Notes under the pieces: generated by a model
The model's database searches: none
What the model saw: only the letters and a program-made list of their open reading frames with translations
What the model was told of the DNA's origin: nothing
Shown: positions 52,044 to 61,263 of the stretch, in pieces
Layout of the letters: every line of letters starts with the position of its first letter
How positions within the stretch are numbered: position 1 is the first letter of the stretch
From: JBMOKU01 sp049324315
Lineage (GTDB): Bacteria > Bacillota > Clostridia > Peptostreptococcales > Thermotaleaceae
Assembly (NCBI GenBank): GCA_049324315.1
Contig: JBMOKU010000037.1
Location: forward strand, 12,287 to 76,286
DNA: 64,000 nt
Direction: 5' to 3'
Position numbers and translations under genes: made by a program

Positions 52044-52916
52044 ATGCGTTACGAAGGAACGGTCTACAGACCTCCCAGCGAGGCTTACAGCTTGATTGTG
52101 CAAGCAACCATTGGGTGTTCCCATAATCAATGTACTTTTTGCAGTATGTATAAGGATAAAAAGTTTCGTATCCGTTCAAATGAAGAGATTATTGAAGATC
52201 TTGTAATAGCGAGAAGCCAATACAAACATATCAAAAAAATATTCATTGCAGACGGCAATGCCTTGGTTATGAGGACGAAAGATTTAGAAATCATTCTAAC
52301 AAGAATCCATGAAATTTTCCCTGAGTGTGAAAGGGTAGGTATATATGCTGCTCCTAAGGATATTCTCCGAAAGAAAGATGAAGAACTTGAGAAGTTGAAG
52401 GATTTGGGTTTAGGTATTGTATATCTTGGCGTGGAGTCAGGCAGTGACAAAATATTGGAGAATATCAAAAAAGGTGCCGCAGCACAAGAAATAATTGAGG
52501 CCGGTCAAAAAATAAAAGCTTCCGGTATCAAACTTTCTGTTACCCTTATATCTGGTATTGGAGGGAAAACGGATTGGGAAATCCACGGGATAGAATCTGC
52601 AAAGGTGGTCAATGCCATAAATCCCGATTATCTTAGTCTGTTAACGCTGCTGTTGCAAGAAGGGACACCTATGTATGAACAGGTTCGTGAGGAAAAAATG
52701 ACATTATTAACTCCTAAAGAAATCATGATGGAAACGAGAAGCCTGATTGAAAATCTTAATCTTAAAGAACCTTGTATCTTCCGGAGCAATCATGCCTCAA
52801 ACTATGTGGCTCTACAGGGAACGCTGCCTAAAGATAAGGAAGAACTGTTGATACAGATTGATATAGGGTTGAGGACAGAATTTGACTATCGAGATGAATA
52901 TTTCAGAAGACTATAG
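52044..52916 (+). CDS. Radical SAM protein of unknown function
   Basis: A 290-residue Fe-S enzyme. The cluster motif is CSHNQCTFC (about 24-32), i.e. C-x4-C-x2-C, one residue longer than the usual C-x3-C-x2-C. Then come the radical SAM barrel features 'IFIADGNALVM', 'YLGVESGSDKILENIKKG' and 'VTLISGIGG'. There is no extra Fe-S or B12 domain. The reaction is unknown; this form is common in Clostridia as a single gene. AGGAGAG precedes the ATG. It is a single-gene unit between two terminators. Confidence 0.87.
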   Translation: MRYEGTVYRPPSEAYSLIVQATIGCSHNQCTFCSMYKDKKFRIRSNEEIIEDLVIARSQYKHIKKIFIADGNALVMRTKDLEIILTRIHEIFPECERVGIYAAPKDILRKKDEELEKLKDLGLGIVYLGVESGSDKILENIKKGAAAQEIIEAGQKIKASGIKLSVTLISGIGGKTDWEIHGIESAKVVNAINPDYLSLLTLLLQEGTPMYEQVREEKMTLLTPKEIMMETRSLIENLNLKEPCIFRSNHASNYVALQGTLPKDKEELLIQIDIGLRTEFDYRDEYFRRL

Positions 52917-52934
52917 TGGTTTGAAAAAATAAAG

Positions 52935-52958
52935 AAGTCACAACTGCCGCTGTGACTT
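52935..52958. terminator. Bidirectional terminator
   Basis: AAGTCACA pairs with TGTGACTT around ACTGCCGC, with T-rich flanks. It closes the radical SAM gene and the small convergent gene. Confidence 0.7.
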
Positions 52959-52971
52959 TTATAACATCTAT

Positions 52972-53166
52972 CTACTTTTGCAGATATCGAAGGAACTCAT
53001 CTTCTGAGGTATTGGCTATTGCGCATAATTGCTTTAAAATACTGTCTTTCAGTTCTACAAACGAAGAAATTTTACTGTGTTCTCCTGTATATTCAAGGGC
53101 CTTTAAAATCATTAGCATATCTTTCTTGGAGACTTCTTCGATAGATATTCGATCAAACTGTTCCAT
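52972..53166 (-). CDS. Small hypothetical protein
   Basis: A 64-residue, mostly helical, acidic protein without Cys-pair or membrane segment ('SIEEVSKKDMLMILKALEYTGEHSKI' and a helix to the end). No family recognised. ATG 53166 has AAAGGTGG five bases ahead and the gene ends by a terminator, which supports it as real. A GTG three codons upstream overlaps the site. Confidence 0.55.
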   Translation of the reverse strand: MEQFDRISIEEVSKKDMLMILKALEYTGEHSKISSFVELKDSILKQLCAIANTSEDEFLRYLQK

Positions 53167-53287
53167 ATGTACCACCTTTCATATTATAGTAGCTGCTATA
53201 GATATTATATAATATATTTCGATAAAAATCGCCTAAAACCTTCAAAATATATCAAAAAAATCAAATAAGGTTGAGAATTTTGTCAAT

Positions 53288-53328
53288 AAAAAAGTCTTCC
53301 GTTGGAAGATTAAAAGGAAGACTTTTTT
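53288..53328 (-). terminator. Terminator after the phospholipase C-like gene
   Basis: AAAAAAGTCTTCC and GGAAGACTTTTTT pair over 13 bp. Read on the minus strand it has a T-run. The rest of the 53176-53415 spacer shows only AT-rich sequence. Confidence 0.75.
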
Positions 53329-53415
53329 GAAACGCATTTAACGGAAAGTACTATATTAAGGAAATTTATGCTTTCCTATGGCTTATAAAAAAAGCCCTCG
53401 ATACCTCAAGGTGCT

Positions 53416-54129
53416 TTAAGCAACAGCTTCGATAAGCGTACGAAAGAGCTTTTTGTTTTCGACACAATTATACACAATAAAAAGGCTTATGACAGATGCC
53501 GATTCGATGGAATGCTGTACATCATTTTGAAAGCTTGGAATATTATTCTTATATCGGGAGAACAAATGATCAAACAACGCTGAAATGGTCTCTTTATTGT
53601 CACCGAGGTTAGAAATATAACTAGCGAGCTTCTTAGGTGCCTCTTTAGCATTTTTGAAGTGTCCGTGCAAAGTACTTTCGTATTTTAAATGGGCCCAGAT
53701 ATTATCCCGGTAAATCTCTTTATCATTGTGAGCTAAACAGAAGTAATCTGCAATAAAATGAGTGATGACACCTAACTGAATGGAAAAGTGCTTGATGTAT
53801 TCTTTATCATAAATAAAAGGTGCTGAAGCCAGTTTATATATTTCATCTTCAATAAAATGGATAGAATCTTCGTGATAGTGTGGAATTTTGAACAGTCTTG
53901 GTACAATATCCGGCTTGATGCTGCCGTAGATTAAAAACCTCTTATCTAAGTTGATGTTAAGGTGATCCCGGACATTTTCATATATATGTTCTGCTATAAT
54001 CTTGTGACTTTGGATTAGCAATCGAATCAAACCTTTCATCATATATTTTGGCATACACAGTGTACATTCTATCAACTTCATTATCACATTTTCGTGGTTT
54101 CTCATATACGGCATTTCTGTTATATGCAT
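53416..54129 (-). CDS. Zinc-dependent phospholipase C-family protein
   Basis: A 237-residue helical protein. 'YGSIKPDIVP' (about 68-77), 'HYHEDSIHFI', 'QLGVITHFIADYFCLAHN' (about 117-134) and 'HLKYESTLH' show the Asp/His ligands of the zinc-dependent phospholipase C fold. Secreted members of this group hydrolyse phospholipids; this one has no signal peptide, so a cytosolic or membrane-peripheral role is likely. The start is uncertain: several Met codons occur in the first 31 and no ribosome site stands out. Divergent from the amidase-domain gene. Confidence 0.7.
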   Translation of the reverse strand: MHITEMPYMRNHENVIMKLIECTLCMPKYMMKGLIRLLIQSHKIIAEHIYENVRDHLNINLDKRFLIYGSIKPDIVPRLFKIPHYHEDSIHFIEDEIYKLASAPFIYDKEYIKHFSIQLGVITHFIADYFCLAHNDKEIYRDNIWAHLKYESTLHGHFKNAKEAPKKLASYISNLGDNKETISALFDHLFSRYKNNIPSFQNDVQHSIESASVISLFIVYNCVENKKLFRTLIEAVA

Positions 54130-54202
54130 GTAAAGTATTTATTAAATTGCCTCCCAACCAGAACATCAGCGTCATATAATGGTAGAAAGGAGGCGTATAG
54201 GG

Positions 54203-54715
54203 ATGTCAGAACAAAAAAATAATCTATACCTGTATGATAGAAATGCAGCCATAGTCTATGCAAAAACATGGGCTTTAGGGAGAAATAAACGATATACTGA
54301 CTTTGAAAAAATGGGGGGAGATTGTACGAATTTTGCTTCCCAGGTGATTTTCGCAGGGGGATGCCCGATGAATTACAGCAGATATGGGTGGTATTTCAAT
54401 TCCTTAAGGGATAGGGCACCGGCATGGACCAGTGTGAAGCATTTGTATCAATTCTTGACAAGCAGCAAGGCCATAGGTCCGCAAGGAATAGAAACAGACA
54501 TCCATGGAATTGAAGTAGGTGACATCGTTCAACTTAACTTTGGACATGACGAAATCTTTGATCATTCTCCTGTTGTTATTGAAATAAAGTCTGGTAAAAG
54601 GGCGTTGAATAAAATTATGATTGCGGCCCATTCCATTGATCGAATCAATTATCCTTTATCCAATTATCTCTTCGACAAAATTAGATTTATTCATATACTA
54701 GGTTATAGGAAGTAA
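54203..54715 (+). CDS. Amidase-domain (Amidase_6) protein
   Basis: A 170-residue protein made of one amidase domain of the NlpC/P60-like type: 'YDRNAAIVYAKTWALGRNKRY', 'GGDCTNFASQVIFAGG' with the likely catalytic Cys (about residue 41), a late 'HSPVVIEI' His and 'AAHSIDRINYPL'. Such domains are thought to cut peptide or cell-wall amide bonds. There is no signal peptide, so its site of action is unclear; in spore formers some act in the spore or mother cell. AAAGGAGG precedes ATG 54203. Confidence 0.82.
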   Translation: MSEQKNNLYLYDRNAAIVYAKTWALGRNKRYTDFEKMGGDCTNFASQVIFAGGCPMNYSRYGWYFNSLRDRAPAWTSVKHLYQFLTSSKAIGPQGIETDIHGIEVGDIVQLNFGHDEIFDHSPVVIEIKSGKRALNKIMIAAHSIDRINYPLSNYLFDKIRFIHILGYRK

Positions 54716-54819
54716 AGAAAGAAAATCATGGCAATGTTATGATATAATGTATGTTGGTTGTCTAATGAAAAGATAATTTGGCGACAATATAAATAAATAT
54801 ATATGAGAGGGACAAGCCT

Positions 54820-56577
54820 ATGCGTGTATTATTAACCACATTAAATTCAAAGTTTATTCATTCAGCCTTAGCCCTTCGCTATTTGAAAAGTTATTGTAAA
54901 AATGATGGCTTCGATATTTCCATTGAGGAATACACTATCAATCATGATCCCGACTATGTTCTTGGGGAAATCTATAAAAACAGATATGGTGTTGTATGCT
55001 TTTCATGTTATATCTGGAATATCACGATGATTCACGGCATTGTGAGAAATCTAAAAAAAGTAAAGCCAAACTTGATCATTGTCTTGGGGGGGCCAGAGGT
55101 AAGTTATGACCCCGTACAAATCATGGAAGAAAATCAGAGCATTGATTATATTATTTCAGGAGAGGGAGAAAGAACCTTCAAAGAATTAATGGGGTATATT
55201 ATAGATAATAAAGGAAAGTTGGAAGAAATCCGAGGAATTGCTTATCGGCATCATGGTAACGTTCTAAAAAATCAAGAGAGGGAACTGATTGAAAACCTCG
55301 ATGAGATTCCTTCACCCTATAACGCGGCATTAAAGGAATATGAGAATCGAATTATCTACTATGAAAGTTCAAGAGGATGTCCCCATAATTGTAGTTACTG
55401 CCTGTCTTCCACCATGAAAGGCGTTCGATTCTTTTCAATAGAGAGAGTCAAACAGGATCTTCAGCTTTTTATCAAAGAAAGGGTAAAGCAGGTCAAATTT
55501 GTCGATAGAACCTTCAATGTGAAAAAGAAACACAGTCTGGAGATAATGAAGTATATAGCTCAGCATGATAATGGATACACAAATTTTCATTTCGAAATAA
55601 CAGCTGATTTACTGGACGAAGAAATCTTAGACTTTCTAAGTACAGTGAGGGAAGGGCTGTTTCAATTTGAAGTTGGTGTTCAAACAACCTACGATAAAAC
55701 AATGGCTGCCATTGAACGGAAGGTAGATTTCAGTATATTGAGTAAAGCTGTTACACAGATATCTTCCTTTAGAAATATTCATCTACATCTAGACTTAATA
55801 GCCGGACTTCCGTATGAAGACTATGAACGGTTTAAGCACTCTTTTGACGATGTATATCTACTTAAACCTGAGAAATTACAATTGGGATTCTTAAAGCTGC
55901 TTAAAGGTGCAGGTATAAGGGAGAATGCAAAAAGTCATGGCTATATCTTTAGAGATGAAGCGCCATATGAAGTTTTAGCCAGCGATTATATCTCCTATGA
56001 AGAATTACTAAAGCTTAAGACGATAGAAGAATTGGTAGAAAGTTATTATAATTCTCATGGATTTGACCATAGTCTGAAGTTTTTATTGGCCAATCATTAT
56101 AATAGACCTTCTGACTTCTATGAGACACTGGCTGATTATTGGGAAGATCATGGGTATCAGCACGCAGCACACAACAGAACACAACTATATGAGATTCTAC
56201 TACAGTTTTATAAGGGGTATAAATTCCCCTATTATGAATTATTTGAAGAAATCATGAAATTTGATTTTTTATTACAAGGAAAAGCTTCTCTACCAAACTT
56301 TTTTGTACATATTGAAACAGAAGACTTTAAAAACCGCTGCCATCGTTTTCTTCAATCAGAAGAAAATGTACAAAAATATCTGCCTGTTTATGAAAGTATA
56401 CCGGCAAAGCAAATGATTAAGAAGGTTCACTTTGAGTGCTTTTCATATGACATACTTGAGGTTATAGATCAGCCGTGTACATTTTACAACGAAAAGAAAC
56501 TAACAACCATATTATTTGATTACGATATTGAACATAAAGTTTTTCAAAAATCCAAGTGGTTTAAGATTGAATTATAA
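54820..56577 (+). CDS. B12-binding-domain radical SAM protein with DUF4080 tail
   Basis: A 585-residue protein. The N-terminal cobalamin-binding domain (about 1-140, 'IIVLGGPEVSYDP') is followed by the radical SAM motif CPHNCSYC (about 188-195) and barrel elements ('FVDRTFNVKKK', 'FEVGVQTTYDKTMAAIERK'). The C-terminal region (about 370-585) resembles DUF4080. Members often methylate unactivated carbons or build modified tRNA or natural products. No partner gene identifies the substrate. GAGAGGGA precedes the ATG. Terminator follows. Confidence 0.88.
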   Translation: MRVLLTTLNSKFIHSALALRYLKSYCKNDGFDISIEEYTINHDPDYVLGEIYKNRYGVVCFSCYIWNITMIHGIVRNLKKVKPNLIIVLGGPEVSYDPVQIMEENQSIDYIISGEGERTFKELMGYIIDNKGKLEEIRGIAYRHHGNVLKNQERELIENLDEIPSPYNAALKEYENRIIYYESSRGCPHNCSYCLSSTMKGVRFFSIERVKQDLQLFIKERVKQVKFVDRTFNVKKKHSLEIMKYIAQHDNGYTNFHFEITADLLDEEILDFLSTVREGLFQFEVGVQTTYDKTMAAIERKVDFSILSKAVTQISSFRNIHLHLDLIAGLPYEDYERFKHSFDDVYLLKPEKLQLGFLKLLKGAGIRENAKSHGYIFRDEAPYEVLASDYISYEELLKLKTIEELVESYYNSHGFDHSLKFLLANHYNRPSDFYETLADYWEDHGYQHAAHNRTQLYEILLQFYKGYKFPYYELFEEIMKFDFLLQGKASLPNFFVHIETEDFKNRCHRFLQSEENVQKYLPVYESIPAKQMIKKVHFECFSYDILEVIDQPCTFYNEKKLTTILFDYDIEHKVFQKSKWFKIEL

Positions 56578-56600
56578 TTGATCATCAAGAGGACGATAAG

Positions 56601-56627
56601 AAGGTGGCGCAATCAGCCACCTTTTTT
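56601..56627 (+). terminator. Terminator after the B12 radical SAM gene
   Basis: AAGGTGGC pairs with GCCACCTT around GCAATCA, followed by a six-T run. Confidence 0.88.
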
Positions 56628-56744
56628 GAATAATTACATAGAATATTCACTACCTGTGAAGATATAGAAAAATATGTGAGGGTACACCATTATGTTTTGC
56701 AGAATAGGGAAAAATAGTAGGGAAAATGATGAAAAGGTGATAAA

Positions 56745-57959
56745 ATGAAGAACAAATATTTTTTAAAAACACTTGCATTATCTTTTGTACCTCTAATTAT
56801 GGTACTGGGAAATTCCATGCTTATTCCTGTTTTTACAGATATCAAAAGAGAATTGGGCATTAACCAGTTGCAGGCCAGCTTGTTGATTAGCTACTTTTCT
56901 TATGCTGCAGCTTTATGTATTCCTTTTCTAGGCTTCCTATCCGATCGTATAGGCCGAAAAAAAATATTGATCCCATCCTTAATGATCTACGGAATCGGTG
57001 GAGGGATTTCTGGACTTTCCAGTATATTCTCTTCTGATCCCTATTCTTTGATACTTGTGGGAAGGATTATACAGGGAATCGGAGCGGCAGGGACATCGCC
57101 TATTGCAATGGCCATGATAAGTGATATGTTTACGGATACAGAAAGGAGCAAAGCTTTAGGAATGATTGAAGCTTCCAATGGTATTGGTAAAATTATTAGC
57201 CCAATTTTAGGATCCTTAATAGCTGTCATCGCATGGTATTTGATTTTTTTCTCATATTCGATACTAACTATACCAGCAGCTGTTTTAATTTGGTATATTA
57301 TTAAAGAGGAAGGAAGCCATGGGGAGCAGAAACCTCTCGGTATCTATTTTAAAGAAATACATAGTCTGGTAGGTAAAAAAGGACTGTCCATCGTGTTATG
57401 CTTTCTTACTGCATTTATTGGTTTGTTTGCTCTTTATGGTATACTATCAAATATCACGGATTTTTTACATATTGGAAATAAGAGCAAGCTGATTCATAAG
57501 GGATTTATCGTGGCCTTTCCGCTGCTATTGATGTCGATTTTCTCATTTTGGTCGGGGGCTTATTTGAAGAAGAAGGTATATCTATTTAAAAAATCTGTTG
57601 TAATCAGCCTATTGCTGTGCAGCCTCGCTATTTTTCTTATTCCACGGCTTGCATCATTTCCACAGCGAATGATGATTGTTGTTGTAATTAGTATAGCTGT
57701 TGGAGTCGTTCTAACATGCTTGAATACCCTGGTAACAAGCAGTGTCCCACCGGGGAAACGGGGCGTGATAACAGCATTCTATAACAGTTTCCGGTTTCTA
57801 GGTATCGCGTCCGGACCGGTTTTCTTCAGTAATCCGTCAGTATTCAGAGGAAAAGCAATTATCCTTGCAGTATTAATAATCTTTTTATCATTGCTTTTTC
57901 ATTTATTTGTTAAATCAGAAGAACTATTGGAATATTTTTCTACGAAAAAAAATATATAG
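56745..57959 (+). CDS. MFS transporter (drug/small-molecule exporter type)
   Basis: A 404-residue protein with twelve hydrophobic segments. The motif A loop is 'GFLSDRIGRKKIL' (about 63-75) and motif C-like 'GASGTSPIAMAM' occurs as GAAGTSPIAMAM in segment 4-5. This form resembles proton-driven 12-segment exporters such as Bacillus YmfD. The exported compound is unknown. AAAGGTGAT precedes the ATG. Confidence 0.87.
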   Translation: MKNKYFLKTLALSFVPLIMVLGNSMLIPVFTDIKRELGINQLQASLLISYFSYAAALCIPFLGFLSDRIGRKKILIPSLMIYGIGGGISGLSSIFSSDPYSLILVGRIIQGIGAAGTSPIAMAMISDMFTDTERSKALGMIEASNGIGKIISPILGSLIAVIAWYLIFFSYSILTIPAAVLIWYIIKEEGSHGEQKPLGIYFKEIHSLVGKKGLSIVLCFLTAFIGLFALYGILSNITDFLHIGNKSKLIHKGFIVAFPLLLMSIFSFWSGAYLKKKVYLFKKSVVISLLLCSLAIFLIPRLASFPQRMMIVVVISIAVGVVLTCLNTLVTSSVPPGKRGVITAFYNSFRFLGIASGPVFFSNPSVFRGKAIILAVLIIFLSLLFHLFVKSEELLEYFSTKKNI

Positions 57960-58034
57960 TATTTTGTTATGAATTAGAGGAGATTTACAAATATAAGCAG
58001 AAGTATTACAAAAAAATTGAAGTCGGGTGATAGT

Positions 58035-58868
58035 TTGAATAGGGTATTGATACATCATAATCATAAAAAAGAAAGTATCGATGTAAAAAATCAATTGATT
58101 AATTTATTAGAAGAAAAAGGATTTATTATAACGGAAGACCAGCCTGAATTGATTATGGTAATAGGTGGAGATGGTACGATGCTTAGTGCTATCAGACTAT
58201 ATAAGTTTTATAATAAGCCTTTTGTAGGAATTAATACCGGAACATTAGGCTTTTTACCTACTGTATCACCTGAGTCAATGGGGACATTCCTCAACCGTGT
58301 AAAAAATAACCGCTATTATATTCAGAAATACCCCCTGCTGAAAGCAAAGGCAAAAACGGTGGAAGGCGATATCATCGAAGACTATGGATTCAATGAAGTC
58401 GTGATTAAACATCTTGAACCAAAGTTGATGGAGGCCAAAATATATGTTGATGATAAACCTTTTAACTTTTTTACAGGAGATGGATTCATCATCAGTACGC
58501 CCATGGGAGCAACCGGCTACGGCATTTGGGCAGGCGGTGTAGCGATTCACTCTGATTTACAGGCGTATCAGCTTATTCCTATACATGCCAATGATAATAG
58601 CATGAATAGACCTATTAAGATTCCCATTATCGTACCATTGGAAACAAAAATGAAATTTGAAATCATTAAAGCTGATAAGCGGGAGGTAATTGTTGCTTGT
58701 GACGGCGTCAAAATGTCAAACCACTATATTGCTGAATTAGATGTTGCGGCGGCTGAAATTAGCATATCCATTTTAAGAACGGAAGAATTTGATTACTTTG
58801 AATATTTTAAAAAGAAAATTGTTGATAAAGGAGAATTCCGTACGATTCATGGATTCAAATCAATATAA
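58035..58868 (+). CDS. nadK: NAD kinase
   Basis: Phosphorylates NAD+ to NADP+ with ATP or polyphosphate. A protein of about 277 residues. The ATP/NAD motif VIGGDGTMLSA is at about residue 41-51, then 'GINTGTLGFLP' and the C-terminal 'STPMGATGYGIWAGG'. The start is uncertain: TTG 58035 has GGGTGAT ahead and gives the usual length; TTG 58017 lacks a site. A GAGGAG at 57977 has no normal start codon after it. The TPR gene follows by about 20 bases. Confidence 0.92.
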   Translation: MNRVLIHHNHKKESIDVKNQLINLLEEKGFIITEDQPELIMVIGGDGTMLSAIRLYKFYNKPFVGINTGTLGFLPTVSPESMGTFLNRVKNNRYYIQKYPLLKAKAKTVEGDIIEDYGFNEVVIKHLEPKLMEAKIYVDDKPFNFFTGDGFIISTPMGATGYGIWAGGVAIHSDLQAYQLIPIHANDNSMNRPIKIPIIVPLETKMKFEIIKADKREVIVACDGVKMSNHYIAELDVAAAEISISILRTEEFDYFEYFKKKIVDKGEFRTIHGFKSI

Positions 58869-58888
58869 TTAAGGATGGAGGAAAATTT

Positions 58889-60019
58889 GTGTTTGAAGTA
58901 ATGGAAGTTTATATAAAAAATAGAGCTGACCAAGTCGTATTTTTGCAGCTTAAAGAAGGTGGTTTAGGTGGACTTGAGAGATTTCAGTATCTTGAAGGAC
59001 TGCCTATACCTATCCTAGTTAATGAACTTGCCGATCTTGTTAAGAATAAGGATGGACAGCAGGACATCCCTTTAGCCAGTATAGCAAGGGGTATGGTATT
59101 TCTGATGGGTTTAGATAAAGAATTTAAGCATCTTTCTCTTTATAAGAGATTTCTTTATGATTTTGATGAACAGATAGAAGACTATATTGCATATGAGGGA
59201 ATTAAATTGGCGGAGCAGGGGGAACTCTATACTGCCCTTATCTATTTCCATAGCCTTGTGCAATTAAATAAAGATAACCTCAATGGGGTGTATAACTATG
59301 GACGCTGTTGTTATGATATTGCAGAAAAATCTCATGAGGCGAAGGTTAAGTCTGATTTTACGAAGGAAGCTACCGCGGTATTCGAGCTGTTGGCTGAAGA
59401 ATTCCCAGAGTTTTCAGCATCCCACTACTATCTTGGCTTTTTATATGCAAAGCAAAAAATGTTTAAGAAGGCACAGCTAACGTGGGAAGAATGTTTAGGA
59501 ATCGGAATCGATGAGGATAAAGAGGAAGAAATTCGGAAACAATTAATAGGCATAAGGGATCAAATACAATATGAAGAAGGCTATACACTGGCATTAGGGG
59601 GGCATCCGGAAAAAGGTCTTGAAAAACTGATACCACTACTTGAAAAGTATCATGATTGGTGGAATCTTACGTTTCTAATTGGATTTGCCTATCGACAGTG
59701 CGGGAATTATACGGAAGCGATTAGGTATCTGGAAAAAGTCCTAACCATGGTTCCCAATCAAGTAGACACTTTAAATGAACTGGGAATATGCTATGCGTCC
59801 ATTGGAGAAATGGGTAAGGCTGAGATGTTTCTTAAAAAAGCCCTTGTTGAAAAAGCCAATGACAGCGAAATTATATGTAATCTTGGAATGGTTTATATGG
59901 AAATGGATCGATATGATGAGGCCGAAGAGATCTTTGAAGAATCTCTTAGAATCAACCCTGATGATGAGGTCACGAAGCAATGTATCGAAGAATTGAAGAA
60001 AAGAATGAACGGTATCTAG
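58889..60019 (+). CDS. Tetratricopeptide-repeat protein of unknown function
   Basis: A 376-residue protein. The N-terminal 120 residues do not show a known motif. From about 105 on there are at least four to five TPR units, the clearest being 'DTLNELGICYASIGEMGKAEMFLKKALVEKA' and 'EIICNLGMVYMEMDRYDEAEEIFEESLRINP'. TPR scaffolds bind partner proteins. It has no signal or membrane segment. GTG 58889 has GGATGGAGG ahead. It is probably co-transcribed with nadK. Confidence 0.8.
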   Translation: MFEVMEVYIKNRADQVVFLQLKEGGLGGLERFQYLEGLPIPILVNELADLVKNKDGQQDIPLASIARGMVFLMGLDKEFKHLSLYKRFLYDFDEQIEDYIAYEGIKLAEQGELYTALIYFHSLVQLNKDNLNGVYNYGRCCYDIAEKSHEAKVKSDFTKEATAVFELLAEEFPEFSASHYYLGFLYAKQKMFKKAQLTWEECLGIGIDEDKEEEIRKQLIGIRDQIQYEEGYTLALGGHPEKGLEKLIPLLEKYHDWWNLTFLIGFAYRQCGNYTEAIRYLEKVLTMVPNQVDTLNELGICYASIGEMGKAEMFLKKALVEKANDSEIICNLGMVYMEMDRYDEAEEIFEESLRINPDDEVTKQCIEELKKRMNGI

Positions 60020-60026
60020 TCTCACC

Positions 60027-60065
60027 TGATGAGCTGCTCTAAAAAATTTTCAGAGCAGTTCATCA
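60027..60065 (+). terminator. Hairpin after the TPR gene
   Basis: TGATGAGCTGCTCT pairs with AGAGCAGTTCATCA (one G-U). The T-rich tract lies in the loop, not after the stem, so it is not a classical terminator. Confidence 0.5.
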
Positions 60066-60123
60066 CACCAGATTAAGTGAAGAAGAAAGGAAAGATATAA
60101 AAGTATAGAAGGTACTCGTGTTC

Positions 60124-60160
60124 TTGCTAAATTTGCAGCATTGTTACTAAATTTGTAGCA
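60124..60160. promoter_or_regulatory. Two tandem dyad sites upstream of ptb, possible operator or activator sites
   Basis: TTGCTAAATTTGCAGCA (60124-60140) and TTACTAAATTTGTAGCA (60144-60160) are near-identical direct repeats 20 bases apart. Each is internally dyad (GCT..AGC and CTA..TAG). They lie about 170 bases before ptb and just upstream of a TATAAT box (60179-60184). No regulator can be assigned. Confidence 0.5.
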
Positions 60161-60329
60161 ATCTTATTAGAATTATTATATAATTATCTTGTAATCGTCT
60201 AGATTCGGTAATTATATTTTTCAACAAACTACTGGAAATGAAATGCGCATGTTGCGGATTTTTTTTACCTAGCGCTTATTAAAAAATTGTAAGCTTCAAC
60301 ATAAATTTTTTATTTGAGGAGTGATAAAA

Positions 60330-61238
60330 ATGATAAAAGATTTTCAACAGCTTTTGAAGGTTGCTAAGGAACAAAAAACAATGAAAATGGCTATTGCAGC
60401 AGCACAAGATGAAGAAGTTTTGGTTGCTGCATGCAATGCTGCAGAAATGGGTATTGTTGAACCAATTCTCGTTGGGGACGTTTGTAAAATTGATGAAATT
60501 GCGAAAGAGCATCAACTAGATATCAGTAAATATCAGATGATCGATCAGAAGGAATTAGACCAGGCAGCACGAACGGCCGTGGAACTTGTAAGTACAGGAC
60601 AGGCTGATTTTGTGATGAAGGGAATCTTAGACACATCTATATTGTTAAAAGCAGTATTAGACAAGGAAATTGGTTTAAGAACAGACAGCCAGTTAAGCCA
60701 TGTAATGTTGTATAAAGTAGAAAGCTATCCTAAAATGCTATTTCTGACAGATGGAGGAATGAATATTGCCCCATCACTGGAGGAAAAAGTGAAAATCTTA
60801 AAAAATGCAGTTCGAGTTGCAAAAGCCATAGGAATCGAAAATGTTAAAGTAGCATGTTTGGCAGCGAAAGAGAAAGTAGATCCTAAAATGCCGGCTACCG
60901 TAGATGCAGAACAATTAAAGAAGATGGGAGAAGAGGGTATATTCGGCAAAGGTGTAATTGTTGACGGTCCTTTAGCTTTCGATTTAGCTATTTCTAAAGA
61001 AGCAGCTCAAATAAAGAAATTTGATAGCGAAGTAGCAGGCGATGCAGATGTACTGCTAGTACCTGCAATTGAGGTGGGTAATGGTATCGGGAAAGCGTTG
61101 ACATACCTGGCTAACTCCGATTCAGCAGGTATTATTATGGGTGCTAAAGCACCGGTTGTATTGGTATCCCGTGCGGATACCCATGAAGTCAAATTAAATT
61201 CTATTGCTCTTGGAAGTGTTATTGCATCGAATAAATAA
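60330..61238 (+). CDS. ptb: Phosphate butyryltransferase (PTB/PTA family)
   Basis: A protein of about 302 residues. Transfers acyl groups between CoA and phosphate; butyryl- and branched-chain acyl-CoA are typical substrates. 'DFVMKGILDTSILLKAVLDKEIGLR' and 'LFLTDGGMNIAPSLEEKV' are the characteristic blocks, and the C-terminal 'GKALTYLANSDSAGIIMGAKAPVVLVSRAD' is the CoA-site region. GAGGAG precedes ATG 60330. It is followed by iorAB, so the acyl-CoA made from 2-oxo acids could be turned into acyl-phosphate for ATP. A butyrate kinase gene is not seen in the window. Confidence 0.9.
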   Translation: MIKDFQQLLKVAKEQKTMKMAIAAAQDEEVLVAACNAAEMGIVEPILVGDVCKIDEIAKEHQLDISKYQMIDQKELDQAARTAVELVSTGQADFVMKGILDTSILLKAVLDKEIGLRTDSQLSHVMLYKVESYPKMLFLTDGGMNIAPSLEEKVKILKNAVRVAKAIGIENVKVACLAAKEKVDPKMPATVDAEQLKKMGEEGIFGKGVIVDGPLAFDLAISKEAAQIKKFDSEVAGDADVLLVPAIEVGNGIGKALTYLANSDSAGIIMGAKAPVVLVSRADTHEVKLNSIALGSVIASNK

Positions 61239-61263
61239 TACTGATTTTGAGGAGCGTGAAAAA

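Noticed and set aside
57977..58034. Longer NAD kinase start after GAGGAG
   Set aside because: Only ATA follows at the right distance; TTG 58035 has its own site and gives the normal length. A rare start cannot be excluded.
60232..60246. Possible sigma-54 promoter before ptb (TGGAAATGAAATGC)
   Set aside because: The GG and GC pairs are 9 bases apart, not the required 10, so it does not fit the -24/-12 rule.
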